DNA of 64,000 bases, from positions 321,442-385,441 of the forward strand of contig JANQFH010000008.1 of NCBI GenBank assembly GCA_028277945.1, written 5' to 3'. Shown here one piece after another: positions 7,563 to 16,248 of this stretch. Within the stretch, counting starts at the first letter, position 1; the number at the start of each line of letters is the position of its first letter. Source of the stretch: Oligoflexia bacterium (GTDB taxonomy: Bacteria > Bdellovibrionota_G > JANQFH01). A program made the position numbers and the translations under genes. The notes beneath the pieces are model-generated. The model had not been told where the DNA came from and made no database searches. It worked only from the letters and a program-made list of their open reading frames with translations.

Positions 7563-9494
7563 CTAATTCATGAAAACGGCTAATAGTGGAACCATCTTCC
7601 GTCGCTGACCAGCTTTGACTCTAAACTCATTCAGTAGGGCTTCAGAGAAAAGAGAGATTGGTATCATCCCGTATCTGAAATAAGCCAAATTGAACTCCTG
7701 ATGATCTGCAATCGTTAATTTTTCCTTACCTTTGATCCTACGGACTTCTTCAACCAACGTTTCAATTTTTCTGGCACCCAGATAGTAGCTACTTCGCTGA
7801 CAAGGTAACCGATAGAATCCTGGCACTCGTGAGTTTGCCAACCAATCTGGTAAAAACACTTTCGTACGGAAGATTTCAGCACCCTGTGCTTCATCCATTT
7901 CGCCCATTTGGACAAGCGTTTCAATGTAGGCTCTGGCGGCACGCCAAGCACGGCTTTGTAACGCAAAAGTAGCCTCATCCCTAGAATACATTTCGGGCAG
8001 TATCGTGAATGGTAGGCTTTCTGCATACAGCCCCCAACCTTCTAAATTTTCATGAGCAAGGTAGTCGCCCATCAACACATCTGACGTTATATCCAAGAAC
8101 CTTACTGGGTGAAGATCCTTTTTAATGCCCTGAAAGACAGCAAATTGCAGAGCATGCCCTGGCGCTACCTCATGCGCGGTGAAAAAGCCCTGTGCGAGTT
8201 GATGGTGCAATGCCAATCCAGCCTTAACCATGTTTTCATCTGGGTGACCATCTAGTGGATTATCGACGTAGAAGTAACCGCTCGAAGAACTATTTCCAAA
8301 AATGGGGGAAGGTTTGTATGCAGCTAAAAGTCCCTTCATCACAGGTGGGGATTCTTGAACTGTGATTTCTACGACATCGGGTAAGTCAAACAACGATCGT
8401 GCCATGCTTATGAAAGCATCCGTTTTTTCCTGATATTTGGCAATCGCTTCATCTATATCGGCAGGGGCACCATGTTCTTGAATAACCGCTAGCTTTCCCC
8501 GTGTCGTATCTTGTTTCGTGTCTCCTGGAAAAACACGAGAAAAAATTTTATCTACTCCAGCAGCAAAATCCATTGAAAGACTATCCAATTCTTTCTTTGC
8601 ATCATTAGCGACTTGAATGGCATTGTCGGGTCTACCGTAGCCATATCTCCAACGTCTTAGAAATGCTCCCTTACCTATAACTCTTTCCTTGGTTAAGTCG
8701 TCTTTACTCCATTCCTCTAACCTGGCAGCGAAACCAGCTATCGACTCCTGCGCGGCGGCTTGAGCCTTTGCCAGCTTGGCTGAACCTTCTGGCGTGGATT
8801 CCTCAGATGCAAGCTCAGTGACCTTATCCAACTGTGCAATGGAACCTTTTGCGACATTTGCAGCAAAGGTTAAGAGCGAGCCATCCAATGATCTAAGTGT
8901 CTTACGGGCAGCTAATATTGATTCAATACAACCACCAAGAAAATCGGGTATCCCTTTAAGTCTTAAGACAACTTTTCCAGTCAGGTCGGGCTGGTCGTCA
9001 TCCTTTTCAAGGGCTAACTGAGATGATTTCAGCACCACGCTAAGAGTAGAGGGGCAGACCATTGCTAGATGATTTCTAAAATCTTCATAGAACCAAAGAT
9101 TATTCATGTTGGTTCGTGCGACCATCATGTTGTAGTTAACTTTTCTATTGTCATCTAAACTGGCGACATCGTCTCTCATGTTGTTGAGACGTTTGGCAAA
9201 AGCTTCATAGGTGGCTCTCTTTCTACTCAGACCTTCTCGGCTGAAATCTGCCCAGACAGTATCAAAGGCATTTCTGGTGTTGGCGTGCTCGCCAAAAAAA
9301 TGTTCTTCTTGACCAGTGATCCCATGGTCTATGGCTGCGACTGGCTCAAATTTGAAGTAGGCTACTAGGTATTCGGCGACGAAATCATCAAATGTCTCGG
9401 GGGTTATCTGCGGTCTATCTTGGGAAATAGCTGGACTAGAAAATAGCAATCCTATTGCACAAATAACTGTTTGAAATAACGAAGATAGACGCAT
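7563..9494 (-). CDS. Secreted DUF885-family hydrolase (probable metallopeptidase)
   Basis: This is a protein of about 643 residues. It begins with a signal peptide (MRLSSLFQTVICAIGLLFSS, PAISQ) and matches the DUF885 family. The likely metal site is TAHEVAPGH, an HExxPGH motif, with HENLEGWGLYAE downstream supplying a further ligand. DUF885 proteins resemble M32/M2-type metallopeptidases, and their substrates are mostly unknown. ATG at 9494 is preferred because GGGAAG lies about 8 bases upstream and the signal peptide begins there. It faces the serine recombinase and lies between the element core and the tRNA fragment. It could be cargo of the island or an old chromosomal gene. Confidence 0.8.
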   Translation of the reverse strand: MRLSSLFQTVICAIGLLFSSPAISQDRPQITPETFDDFVAEYLVAYFKFEPVAAIDHGITGQEEHFFGEHANTRNAFDTVWADFSREGLSRKRATYEAFAKRLNNMRDDVASLDDNRKVNYNMMVARTNMNNLWFYEDFRNHLAMVCPSTLSVVLKSSQLALEKDDDQPDLTGKVVLRLKGIPDFLGGCIESILAARKTLRSLDGSLLTFAANVAKGSIAQLDKVTELASEESTPEGSAKLAKAQAAAQESIAGFAARLEEWSKDDLTKERVIGKGAFLRRWRYGYGRPDNAIQVANDAKKELDSLSMDFAAGVDKIFSRVFPGDTKQDTTRGKLAVIQEHGAPADIDEAIAKYQEKTDAFISMARSLFDLPDVVEITVQESPPVMKGLLAAYKPSPIFGNSSSSGYFYVDNPLDGHPDENMVKAGLALHHQLAQGFFTAHEVAPGHALQFAVFQGIKKDLHPVRFLDITSDVLMGDYLAHENLEGWGLYAESLPFTILPEMYSRDEATFALQSRAWRAARAYIETLVQMGEMDEAQGAEIFRTKVFLPDWLANSRVPGFYRLPCQRSSYYLGARKIETLVEEVRRIKGKEKLTIADHQEFNLAYFRYGMIPISLFSEALLNEFRVKAGQRRKMVPLLAVFMN

Positions 9495-10010
9495 GGCTGT
9501 ACTTCCCATAGATGACTCCATATTTAGATGTGAGATGTGCCATTTATCAAAAATTGCTGCTATAAGTCAACTGTTAAATGTTGAACTTCGTAATTGAATT
9601 TAGTGGGTTAAGTAAGATCTTCTACACTTGTTCTAAGATTATATTTGACTGATAGAGGTGATGTCGTTCCAGTGAACTATGGAAACCAGAGTTTAAGAAT
9701 AAGATGCAAATGCTCTTGGTATGGCTCGATGGTGGTGCCGCTAAAGGACTAGCTAAGAAGTTTTGTAGATTGGGCAACCAGAGACATAGCCAACGGCTGG
9801 GGTAGATCCAATAATCTACGATCTACCCGACTTACCTCAGGTCTCAAATAGGTCTCACTTTGAACGCTTGAGCAACGTATTATCTACGTTAGCGCTGCGC
9901 TAGATTTGTGCTTTAGAAGTTTTGATTTTCAATAGATAGCTTCACGTAACTATTGGAAGTTCCTTTTTGTTTCAACGTAAGAACTTCATTTGCACTGATT
10001 CCGTATTTAT
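9495..10010. other. Gene-poor stretch between DUF885 gene and tRNA fragment
   Basis: No gene with good coding character is seen here. A short ATG frame at 9702 reads about 33 codons and resembles nothing known. One clear inverted repeat is present (listed separately). The stretch may be the decayed end of the island. It also contains the upstream region of the DUF885 gene just beyond 9494. Confidence 0.5.
9800..9828. repeat. Perfect 9-bp inverted repeat
   Basis: GGGTAGATC at 9800-9808 is mirrored by GATCTACCC at 9820-9828 with an 11-base loop. No T tract follows on either strand, so it is not a typical terminator. It may be a binding site or a scar at the island end. Confidence 0.45.
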
Positions 10011-10051
10011 TCACCCCATGCAAGTGCGCTACCAGGCTGCGCCACGCCCCG
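10011..10051 (-). pseudogene. 5' half of tRNA-Pro(GGG), truncated after the anticodon loop
   Basis: Read leftward from 10051, the sequence is a tRNA 5' half: acceptor strand CGGGGCG, D arm with AGCCTGGTAGCGC, then the anticodon stem start CTTGC and loop ATGGGGT, which places GGG as the anticodon. It parallels the 5' half of the intact tRNA-Pro(CGG) near 48 kb. After the loop only one base of the second anticodon strand is present, and AT-rich DNA with no T arm or 3' acceptor strand follows. The gene is therefore broken. Tyrosine integrases of islands often recombine in tRNA anticodon loops, so this may be the right end of the island. The missing 3' half is not in the window. Confidence 0.65.
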
Positions 10052-10127
10052 AATTTGAAAATTCTTAGTATTTTGTACCGGTTATGTCCAGTACAAATAT
10101 CGCTTTGAGAGAGGGGCCTGTCCGGCA

Positions 10128-10466
10128 CTAGGCCGGTAGCAGTTTTCTTAGTTTGCTCAGGAGTTTTCTTTTGTCGCGTTGGGCAAGCGATCCGAGCTTG
10201 CCGATAATAAAACGATTGTCGAGGGTAAACAGCTTCATCCGTACAACAGACTCGGTAGGAAGGCCGGCGGTCTGCAGACCTTCTATTTTGGTGTCAAGAG
10301 GCCAGGGTACGTTTTTGGCGCTCGTGATCATAGCGAGAACACTGTGTCCGATGTCGCGGTTAAAAGTCGCTGTCTTGGACAACACTAGCGCTGGGCGTTT
10401 TTTTTCTTTGGTAGAGTCCGTAAACGGGAAAGGTACTTTGACCACGTCAAATTCGTTATAGGTCAC
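10128..10466 (-). CDS. PemK/MazF-type toxin
   Basis: This is a protein of about 112 residues with the typical opening TYNEFDVVKVPFPFTDS, then KKRPALVLSK and ESVVRMKLFTLDNRFI. It belongs to the PemK/MazF family of endoribonuclease toxins. GTG at 10466 is chosen because GAGGAAG lies 6 bases upstream and homologues usually begin at this Thr-Tyr. An upstream ATG at 10481 is the alternative. It overlaps the antitoxin end by 11 bases, which is usual for such operons. Its activity would be neutralised by the AbrB-like partner. Confidence 0.8.
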   Translation of the reverse strand: MTYNEFDVVKVPFPFTDSTKEKKRPALVLSKTATFNRDIGHSVLAMITSAKNVPWPLDTKIEGLQTAGLPTESVVRMKLFTLDNRFIIGKLGSLAQRDKRKLLSKLRKLLPA

Positions 10467-10707
10467 GATACGCTTCCTCATCGTTATCAGATTCCCACTC
10501 ACTCAATGTACGCTGTAATGATTTGGCAAACTCAACATCCAGCGGTGAGATACGGCGGAGAACGACTTTGCCCTTCTTGATCTCAAAGGCAACATGATCA
10601 CCCTTATCCAGACCGAGGTAGTCGCGAATCTCCTCTGGAATGGTTGCTTGGTGTTTGCTCGTCATTTTGGAAGCTGCGACCAGGGTCTTGTCGCTTTTAG
10701 CCTTCAT
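10456..10707 (-). CDS. AbrB/MazE-type antitoxin
   Basis: This is an 83-residue protein with a SpoVT-AbrB swapped-hairpin domain: SKMTSKHQATIPEEIRDYLG, then LDKGDHVAFEIKKGKVVLRR. The acidic tail (SEWESDNDEEAYRDL) would bind the toxin. ATG at 10707 is chosen because the operator-promoter lies directly upstream. It overlaps the toxin start, giving antitoxin-first order, as in mazEF. Confidence 0.82.
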   Translation of the reverse strand: MKAKSDKTLVAASKMTSKHQATIPEEIRDYLGLDKGDHVAFEIKKGKVVLRRISPLDVEFAKSLQRTLSEWESDNDEEAYRDL

Positions 10708-10711
10708 CTTA

Positions 10712-10745
10712 GTAATACTGTAATACAGTATTACGTAGCAGTCAA
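10712..10745 (-). promoter_or_regulatory. Promoter and palindromic operator of the toxin-antitoxin operon
   Basis: On the minus strand TTGACT (10745-10740) and TACAGT (10722-10717) are separated by 17 bases. A perfect inverted repeat, GTAATACTG at 10712-10720 and CAGTATTAC at 10726-10734 with TAATA between, covers the -10 box. The antitoxin ATG is 5 bases further on. This arrangement fits autorepression by the AbrB-like antitoxin. Confidence 0.65.
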
Positions 10746-10879
10746 GCGTTTTTTTGGCTACTTTAGGCAAAGTCACGATCGGCATGCTGGTTGCCAAAGA
10801 CACTAAAGGTTATCGGCGTGACAGGTCACCGGCTTTGTGTTACGCAGCCTCAACATCACCATTTATTACGAGGTTATCC

Positions 10880-11707
10880 GTGGGTCGATCTAACAATAGG
10901 GCTTATTACCAAGGCAAACTTGCAGTGGTCACCGGCGGTTCGTTGGGTATTGGCTATGCTCTGGCAGCACAGCTCGTAGAGAAAGCGTGTGGTGTTGTTC
11001 TCTTGGCGCGTAATCAAGAGCGGTTGCAGGAGGCGGTGCAGTCGATTCGCAAGCGGCGGTCAACAGAGAACACAATCGTCAAGGGAATCTCCGTTGATCT
11101 AACCGACTATGCAAAGACCACAGAGATTCTCGAGCAAATTGTTGGCGACTTTGGTGTTCCCTATTTTCTTTTCAACAACGCGGGCTATTCCCATCCTGGT
11201 TATATTGATGAGCTTGACATTGAGGCCTACCGCCAACAGATGGAGGTCAATTACTTTGCTACCGTGCACACCTGCAAGGCGCTTATACCCCATCTGATCA
11301 AACAGGCTCAGGGTCACATCGTCAACGTTTCCTCTATGGCTGGCTTTCTTGGACTCTTTGGCTATACCGGATACTGTGGCAGTAAATGGGCGGTGGTAGG
11401 TTTTTCCGAGGCTCTCAAGTTTGAGCTCAAGGTTTATAAGATTGACGTCTCTGTGGTCTGCCCACCCAATACCAAGACGCCGGGTCTGGAGAGAGAGAAT
11501 CAACTCAAGCCAGCTGAGGTGTTGGCAACGGAAGAGAAGGTTAAGGTGCTTGAGGCTGACGAGGTGGCTACCTCTATCCTAAGCAGACTACCACGCCGGC
11601 CCTTTATGATCCTACCTAACTTTGATGGCCGCCTGGCCTATACGCTTAAACGTTATGCGCCTAGTGTGGTAGCACAGTTTTGCAAGCGCCCAGAACTGAC
11701 CGCTTAA
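10880..11707 (+). CDS. Short-chain dehydrogenase, 3-ketodihydrosphingosine reductase-like
   Basis: This is a 275-residue Rossmann enzyme. The cofactor site TGGSLGIGYALA lies near the N-terminus. NNAG, a serine in NVSSMAGFLG and YTGYCGSK give the Asn-Ser-Tyr-Lys set of classical SDRs. The GGSxGIG form and the C-terminal layout recall 3-ketodihydrosphingosine reductases, but substrate assignment from sequence alone is weak. GTG at 10880 is chosen because GAGG lies about 7 bases upstream and the frame before it has no SDR character. It is followed 14 bases later by a formyltransferase-like gene, so the two are probably cotranscribed. Confidence 0.75.
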   Translation: MGRSNNRAYYQGKLAVVTGGSLGIGYALAAQLVEKACGVVLLARNQERLQEAVQSIRKRRSTENTIVKGISVDLTDYAKTTEILEQIVGDFGVPYFLFNNAGYSHPGYIDELDIEAYRQQMEVNYFATVHTCKALIPHLIKQAQGHIVNVSSMAGFLGLFGYTGYCGSKWAVVGFSEALKFELKVYKIDVSVVCPPNTKTPGLERENQLKPAEVLATEEKVKVLEADEVATSILSRLPRRPFMILPNFDGRLAYTLKRYAPSVVAQFCKRPELTA

Positions 11708-11721
11708 AGAGTTTAGCAGCT

Positions 11722-12537
11722 ATGCGGATTGTTGTGCTGACCTACGAAAGTCATCAGGCGAACGTGATGACCCAACACCTACTGAGGCAATTTCCCGGTC
11801 AAATTGTTGGTATTGTGTCCTCTGCCGTGATTGTCTCTGGAAAAAACCACTGGCAGAGCTTTTGGTTTTTACTGCGCAAGGCGGGTCTCAGCTTTGTAGT
11901 GCGCAAAGGCGTGGAGATCTTATTGGGCCGGGCGGCACCCTGTTTTTTACAACTTGCTGGCAAGAGACCACGCATACGCTCGCTCAAGCAGATGGCGCGC
12001 CAATTTTCGGTTCCATTAGTGAGCTCAAAAAATGTCAACTCGCGGGAGTGCATTAGTGTTCTGCGAGGTTGGCAACCTGATCTGATTGTCTCGGTCTATT
12101 TGAACCAGCTGATTCGGCCAAAGTTGATCAAGCTGCCCTCCAAGGGCGTGATCAATGTGCACGGCGCGCTCTTGCCCAAGAACCGTGGTCTGTTTCCCTA
12201 CTTTTGGGCTCTAGCAAACGGCGACGGGCAGAGTGGGGTAACGGTACATTGGGTGGATAGCAAGTTTGATAACGGCGCGATTTTGCTGCAGCGGCCTCTG
12301 CCCATATCGCACCAAGAGACCGTGGTCTCGCTTGCCCGTAAAACTGCTGAGCTTGGGGCTGAGCTGCTCGTTGAAGCGGTCGAACTCATTGCAGCAGGTA
12401 ACCCGCTGCGACAGAGGCAGGAGCCTGTGGGCGCTAGCTATTTCTCCTGGCCCACCCCAGAGGACTTTCGGCGTTTTAAAAGACAGGGTAGAAGGTATGG
12501 GTCGATCTTTGAGTTGTGGAAAGATCTCGTCAGCTAG
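11722..12537 (+). CDS. Formyltransferase-family protein
   Basis: This is a 271-residue protein with the catalytic signature of the formyltransferase fold: GVINVHGALLPKNRGLFPYF gives the Asn and His, and WVDSKFDNGAILLQ gives the later conserved Asp region. It is shorter than methionyl-tRNA formyltransferase and lacks its C-terminal tRNA-binding domain, so it probably formylates or hydrolyses a small molecule using a folate cofactor. The partner SDR suggests a short modification pathway. The substrate is unknown. Confidence 0.7.
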   Translation: MRIVVLTYESHQANVMTQHLLRQFPGQIVGIVSSAVIVSGKNHWQSFWFLLRKAGLSFVVRKGVEILLGRAAPCFLQLAGKRPRIRSLKQMARQFSVPLVSSKNVNSRECISVLRGWQPDLIVSVYLNQLIRPKLIKLPSKGVINVHGALLPKNRGLFPYFWALANGDGQSGVTVHWVDSKFDNGAILLQRPLPISHQETVVSLARKTAELGAELLVEAVELIAAGNPLRQRQEPVGASYFSWPTPEDFRRFKRQGRRYGSIFELWKDLVS

Positions 12538-12770
12538 CTAGCACTCTATGCTGTATTCAGTTGAGTTTGCTGGGCCGACTTGTTGATTCGGATGTCTTAA
12601 ATAAATCTATTAAATTCAATAGGTTATTTTTCAAAAAATTTTTCAGCTGTATTCTTAAGAATACTCTTTGTTGTCTCAAGCGGTTGATATCGATCATTGT
12701 TGGCTTATAGTGATTGCAGTAAGGTGATTTTCTCGATACCTGAAGGATACATTGCATGGAGGATAGAAAG

Positions 12771-13724
12771 ATGTCGTTTAAGAATTTTGCTTTAGTAATG
12801 GCTCTCTTTGCTTTTGGCCTTATGGCCTGCGGAGATGACGACAGTGAGACCAATGCCGCGATAAACCTGGTTGATGGCGACAGTGCCCAGGCAACGTTCG
12901 GTATGCAGTTGGTGAGCTCTGCGGCTGCAAACAGTAAATTATCGCCATTGCTTAAAGAAAATGACGACGGCAGTTTTACCATAAATGGAACCACTATTAC
13001 GATTATCACCATGCTGTTACACCTGCGGCGCGTTGAGTTTGAGTTACCTGAAAACGTCACCTGTGCTGGCAGTGGTTTTGTGCCGCAGAGTCGGGTGAGT
13101 TGCGAAGAGGAGCTAGAGATCGACGACGATGGCTCAACAGAGCTCGAAGCCAAAATAAGGATTGAAGGGCCCTTTGTCGTGGATATGTTTACTGGAGTGT
13201 TTACCCCACCTCTGGGTACGTTCATTATTCCATCGGGTTTGTACCGAGAGATCGCATTTCGTATTGATGAGGCGGATTCTAGTGAAGGTCTGGTATCCGC
13301 GACCGACCCTCTCGATGGCCACAGCCTATTAGCAACCGGTAGCTTTGTCGACAGCAGCGGCAGCACCCATGATCTGGAGATGCGGCTAGACTTTAATGAG
13401 GAAGTTGAACTTGAGGATGACGATGGTATTTTCGTCACCGAGGCAGAAAACGTGACAACAGAGCTCTCAGCTAATCTGAATGTCGAGAAGATCACTACGG
13501 GCGTCAACGTAAGTCAGTGCTTCGATGATGGCGAACTGACGTTAAATGGGGACGGTGATTTGATTATCGATGACAACGCTGGCAGCGGCTCATGCAGTGA
13601 CATTGAGAATACCATTAAGGATAACATCAAGAACGCCTTCGATTTTGAAGATGACGACGATGATGACGATGACTCAGATGATGACGACAGTGACGACGAT
13701 GATGATTCAGATGACGATGATTAA
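12771..13724 (+). CDS. Lipoprotein with poly-aspartate tail
   Basis: This is a protein of about 317 residues beginning with a lipoprotein signal (MSFKNFALVMALFAFGLMAC), so it should be lipidated at Cys 20. The body is acidic with beta-rich character and no recognised domain. The last 30 residues are almost only Asp with a few Ser. ATG at 12771 is preferred because GGAGGA lies about 7 bases upstream. Asp-rich tails can bind calcium or other cations, which is inference. Its stop overlaps the convergent PilZ gene by 4 bases. Confidence 0.7.
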   Translation: MSFKNFALVMALFAFGLMACGDDDSETNAAINLVDGDSAQATFGMQLVSSAAANSKLSPLLKENDDGSFTINGTTITIITMLLHLRRVEFELPENVTCAGSGFVPQSRVSCEEELEIDDDGSTELEAKIRIEGPFVVDMFTGVFTPPLGTFIIPSGLYREIAFRIDEADSSEGLVSATDPLDGHSLLATGSFVDSSGSTHDLEMRLDFNEEVELEDDDGIFVTEAENVTTELSANLNVEKITTGVNVSQCFDDGELTLNGDGDLIIDDNAGSGSCSDIENTIKDNIKNAFDFEDDDDDDDDSDDDDSDDDDDSDDDD

Positions 13725-14059
13725 TTAGGCTGGATCTGGACCAATTTCTGGATTGCTGAACGGGATTCCTGGTTGAGGTTGGTAAACTCGACAGCCATGC
13801 CAATGTTTTCCATGTTGGCCTCAGTTTGCCCTTGAGCAACTTGGCGGATCACCTTGCCCTCTAAATCCAGGGTCTTCTCGCTCTCTGGCAGCTGCAGTTT
13901 GAGTTGTAGGGGAGTGCCAACGCTTAGCAAGTAGAGCGTGTTTATGAAAGCGCCACCGGTACCAATGTCGGTGGCGTTGGTGTAAATCTGAAAATCCTTA
14001 CCCTCAAGCTGGACAAGAAATCGATTCTTTTTTCTTGGGTACTTACGTTTTTCCATCAT
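13721..14059 (-). CDS. PilZ-domain protein
   Basis: This is a protein of about 112 residues that is little more than a PilZ domain. The c-di-GMP-binding N-terminal motif reads KRKYPRKKNRFLVQL and the second motif reads ATDIGTGGAFINT, close to the usual RxxxR and D/NxSxxG. It may respond to c-di-GMP made by the FHA-GGDEF protein encoded 300 bases away. ATG at 14059 or 14056 is likely, with GAGAGA just upstream. Confidence 0.8.
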   Translation of the reverse strand: MMEKRKYPRKKNRFLVQLEGKDFQIYTNATDIGTGGAFINTLYLLSVGTPLQLKLQLPESEKTLDLEGKVIRQVAQGQTEANMENIGMAVEFTNLNQESRSAIQKLVQIQPN

Positions 14060-14356
14060 CTCTCTCTTTTCAATAATGCAAAAATGCCTTTTGAGCAAGG
14101 GCCTGAGGGTTTCTTAAGCACACAGCGTGCCAATTAATATCTGTAATTATTCTAAATAGTTGGAATGCCATGGCAGGTTTGCAAGCGAGCTGCTTTGCGA
14201 CATTCTCGGGTAGCTTGCTGGCATGAAGAAAAACTGCCTACGATCCTCATGCCTTAACAGGAGCGTTGATGTCGCAGTGATGTCCGCTGTATTTCTCGCA
14301 AGTTGACGCACGAAAAGCCAGCCTGGTATCATGTCAAATACTTGCTGGGAGCGGCC

Positions 14357-15235
14357 GTGCCTGACAACACCATTCGCGAAAACATCCAGAACCTACTCAA
14401 TGATTTGGGAGCTCGCCAAGCCTCGTTTGTGGTCTTGGCTGGCAAGGATATCGGCAAGATCTATGAGCTGCGCGCCGAGCCTATGGTCATTGGCCGCGAC
14501 CCTGAGTGTGCCGTTTTTGTGGATGATGACCAGGTATCGCGTGAACATGCCCGGGTGGTGCGTGAGGATGCCGGCTTTATTGTCTACGATCTCAACAGTA
14601 CCAACGGTACGCTAGTCAACGGCAAGGCGGTCAAAGAGCATGTGTTGCAGGATGGAGATCGCCTACAGATTGGCTCCTCAACTGTGTTCAAATTCAACTT
14701 TCAGGATGAACTGGAATCGACCTTCAATGAAGAGCTCTACAACTCTGCGAACCGCGACTTTCTTACCCAGACTTACAACAAGAAGTATCTCATGGATCGA
14801 TTGCGCATGGAGTTCAGCTTTGCCAAGCGCCACAACACCAAACTCGCATTAGTGATGTTCGATATCGATCATTTCAAAGAGGTCAACGATAAGTATGGCC
14901 ACCTGATCGGCGATGAGGTGCTTAAAAGGGTCTGTCAGCGGATAAGTCAGGTAAAGCGAGAAGAAGATGTTTTCGCTCGTTTTGGTGGCGAGGAATTTGT
15001 CATCCTGGCCCGAGAGGGAGACAGCAACACCTCCTATCTTATGGCAGAGAAGATGCGCAAAGTGATTGCCGAAAAACCGTTTAAGATAGACGGTAAAAGC
15101 GTATCAACGACTATTAGCTTGGGAGTCTCGTCGCTTGATACTTGTAATGTCAATAACATCGATGAGTTTCTTGCCCACGTCGATAACCAGCTCTACCGCG
15201 CCAAACGCGAAGGACGTAACCGCACCTGCCGTTGA
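14357..15235 (+). CDS. FHA-GGDEF diguanylate cyclase
   Basis: This is a protein of about 292 residues. Residues about 25-110 form an FHA domain with VIGRDPECAV, VSREHARVV and DLNSTNGTLV, which bind phosphothreonine. A GGDEF domain follows, with LVMFDIDHFKEVNDKYGHLI and the active loop FGGEEF, so it should make c-di-GMP. No inhibitory RxxD site is evident before GGEEF. GTG at 14357 is chosen because GGAG lies 5 bases upstream. TTG at 14303 is the alternative. The FHA input suggests control by a Ser/Thr kinase. xerD begins 10 bases downstream. Confidence 0.85.
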   Translation: MPDNTIRENIQNLLNDLGARQASFVVLAGKDIGKIYELRAEPMVIGRDPECAVFVDDDQVSREHARVVREDAGFIVYDLNSTNGTLVNGKAVKEHVLQDGDRLQIGSSTVFKFNFQDELESTFNEELYNSANRDFLTQTYNKKYLMDRLRMEFSFAKRHNTKLALVMFDIDHFKEVNDKYGHLIGDEVLKRVCQRISQVKREEDVFARFGGEEFVILAREGDSNTSYLMAEKMRKVIAEKPFKIDGKSVSTTISLGVSSLDTCNVNNIDEFLAHVDNQLYRAKREGRNRTCR

Positions 15236-15245
15236 TAGGTTGGCT

Positions 15246-16163
15246 ATGGCACCCAATAGTGCTCCGGACAATATCCCTGACAATCAAATTGACCAGTTTC
15301 TCAACTATCTTAAAGTCGAACGGGGATTGGCACGCAACTCTTTAGAAGCGTATAGTCAAGATCTTAAAAAGTTTAGTCTCTTTCTCGACCAACGCAAGAT
15401 CAACCACGTCGAAGAAATTGATCGAGCGATGGCCATCGACTTTCTATCTGAGCAGCAGCAGTTGGGTTTAGCGCACACCTCACAACGACGGCTTATGGTA
15501 ACTCTGCGGCAGCTGTTTCGTTTTCTCATTATGGAAAAGGTGATGGAAGTTTCTCCTATGGAACGCATTCCTATGCCAAAGCTAAAAAAGACAATCCCCT
15601 ATACTCTTACGGTAGAAGAGGTAGACGCTTTTCTTGCTGTCATCGATCGGCGCAGTCCACTGGGAAAACGAAATTTGGCTATCGTTGAGCTCATGTATGG
15701 TGCTGGCTTGCGTGTCTCCGAGTTGGTGCAGCTCAGTATGGATCAGCTCAAGCTTGAGCAGGGTTTTGTCTGGGTCACAGGTAAGGGCAACAAACAGCGG
15801 ATGGTACCCATTGGCGAGCCGGCGGTAGCGGCTGTTGAGGGCTATATAAAAGAGGTGCGGCCGGCTTGGCTGCGCGGTAGGAGCAGCAATTGGCTCTTTC
15901 TCAACCGCAGTGGTAAGCGGCTCTCCCGTCAAGGCTGTTGGCAGATGATAAAGCAGTATGCGTTGGCTGCTGGTATTACCCAGGCGATCTCACCGCATAG
16001 CCTGCGCCATTCCTTTGCCACCCATCTTTTGGAGCGCGGCGCGGACCTGGCCGTACTGCAGACCATGCTCGGCCATGCAGATATTGCCACCACGCAAATC
16101 TATACCCATGTGACTCAGGCACGGCTGCGGCAAATCCATCGCAAATTTCATCCACGAGACTAA
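15246..16163 (+). CDS. xerD: Tyrosine recombinase XerC/XerD family
   Basis: This is a 305-residue protein of normal Xer length. The N-terminal SAM-like domain (FLNYLKVERGLARNSLEAYS) precedes the catalytic domain, which has R156 in GAGLRVSEL, K180 in TGKGNKQR, H251 and R254 in HSLRHSFATH, H277 in LGHADIATT and Tyr 286 in IYTHV. It resolves chromosome dimers at dif sites with FtsK. Which Xer paralogue it is cannot be settled from one copy. XerD is favoured by sequence style and by the neighbouring chromosome segregation genes. Confidence 0.88.
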   Translation: MAPNSAPDNIPDNQIDQFLNYLKVERGLARNSLEAYSQDLKKFSLFLDQRKINHVEEIDRAMAIDFLSEQQQLGLAHTSQRRLMVTLRQLFRFLIMEKVMEVSPMERIPMPKLKKTIPYTLTVEEVDAFLAVIDRRSPLGKRNLAIVELMYGAGLRVSELVQLSMDQLKLEQGFVWVTGKGNKQRMVPIGEPAVAAVEGYIKEVRPAWLRGRSSNWLFLNRSGKRLSRQGCWQMIKQYALAAGITQAISPHSLRHSFATHLLERGADLAVLQTMLGHADIATTQIYTHVTQARLRQIHRKFHPRD

Positions 16164-16248
16164 AAAGCCAAATATACTCAAATAGTTTGACCATGTCGCT
16201 TTTGACAGCCGCAGGCCCATCTGTTATAGCGCAGGCAGCAGGATCGCA

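Noticed and set aside
9913..10128. 71-codon leftward frame across the tRNA fragment
   Set aside because: It reads through the tRNA half and has no family signal or ribosome site, so it is treated as chance.
12557..13507. Long leftward open frame opposite the Asp-tailed lipoprotein gene, rich in Ser
   Set aside because: It mirrors GAT/GAC-rich coding on the other strand, has no ribosome site or family signal, and the rightward gene has a lipoprotein signal and a good ribosome site.
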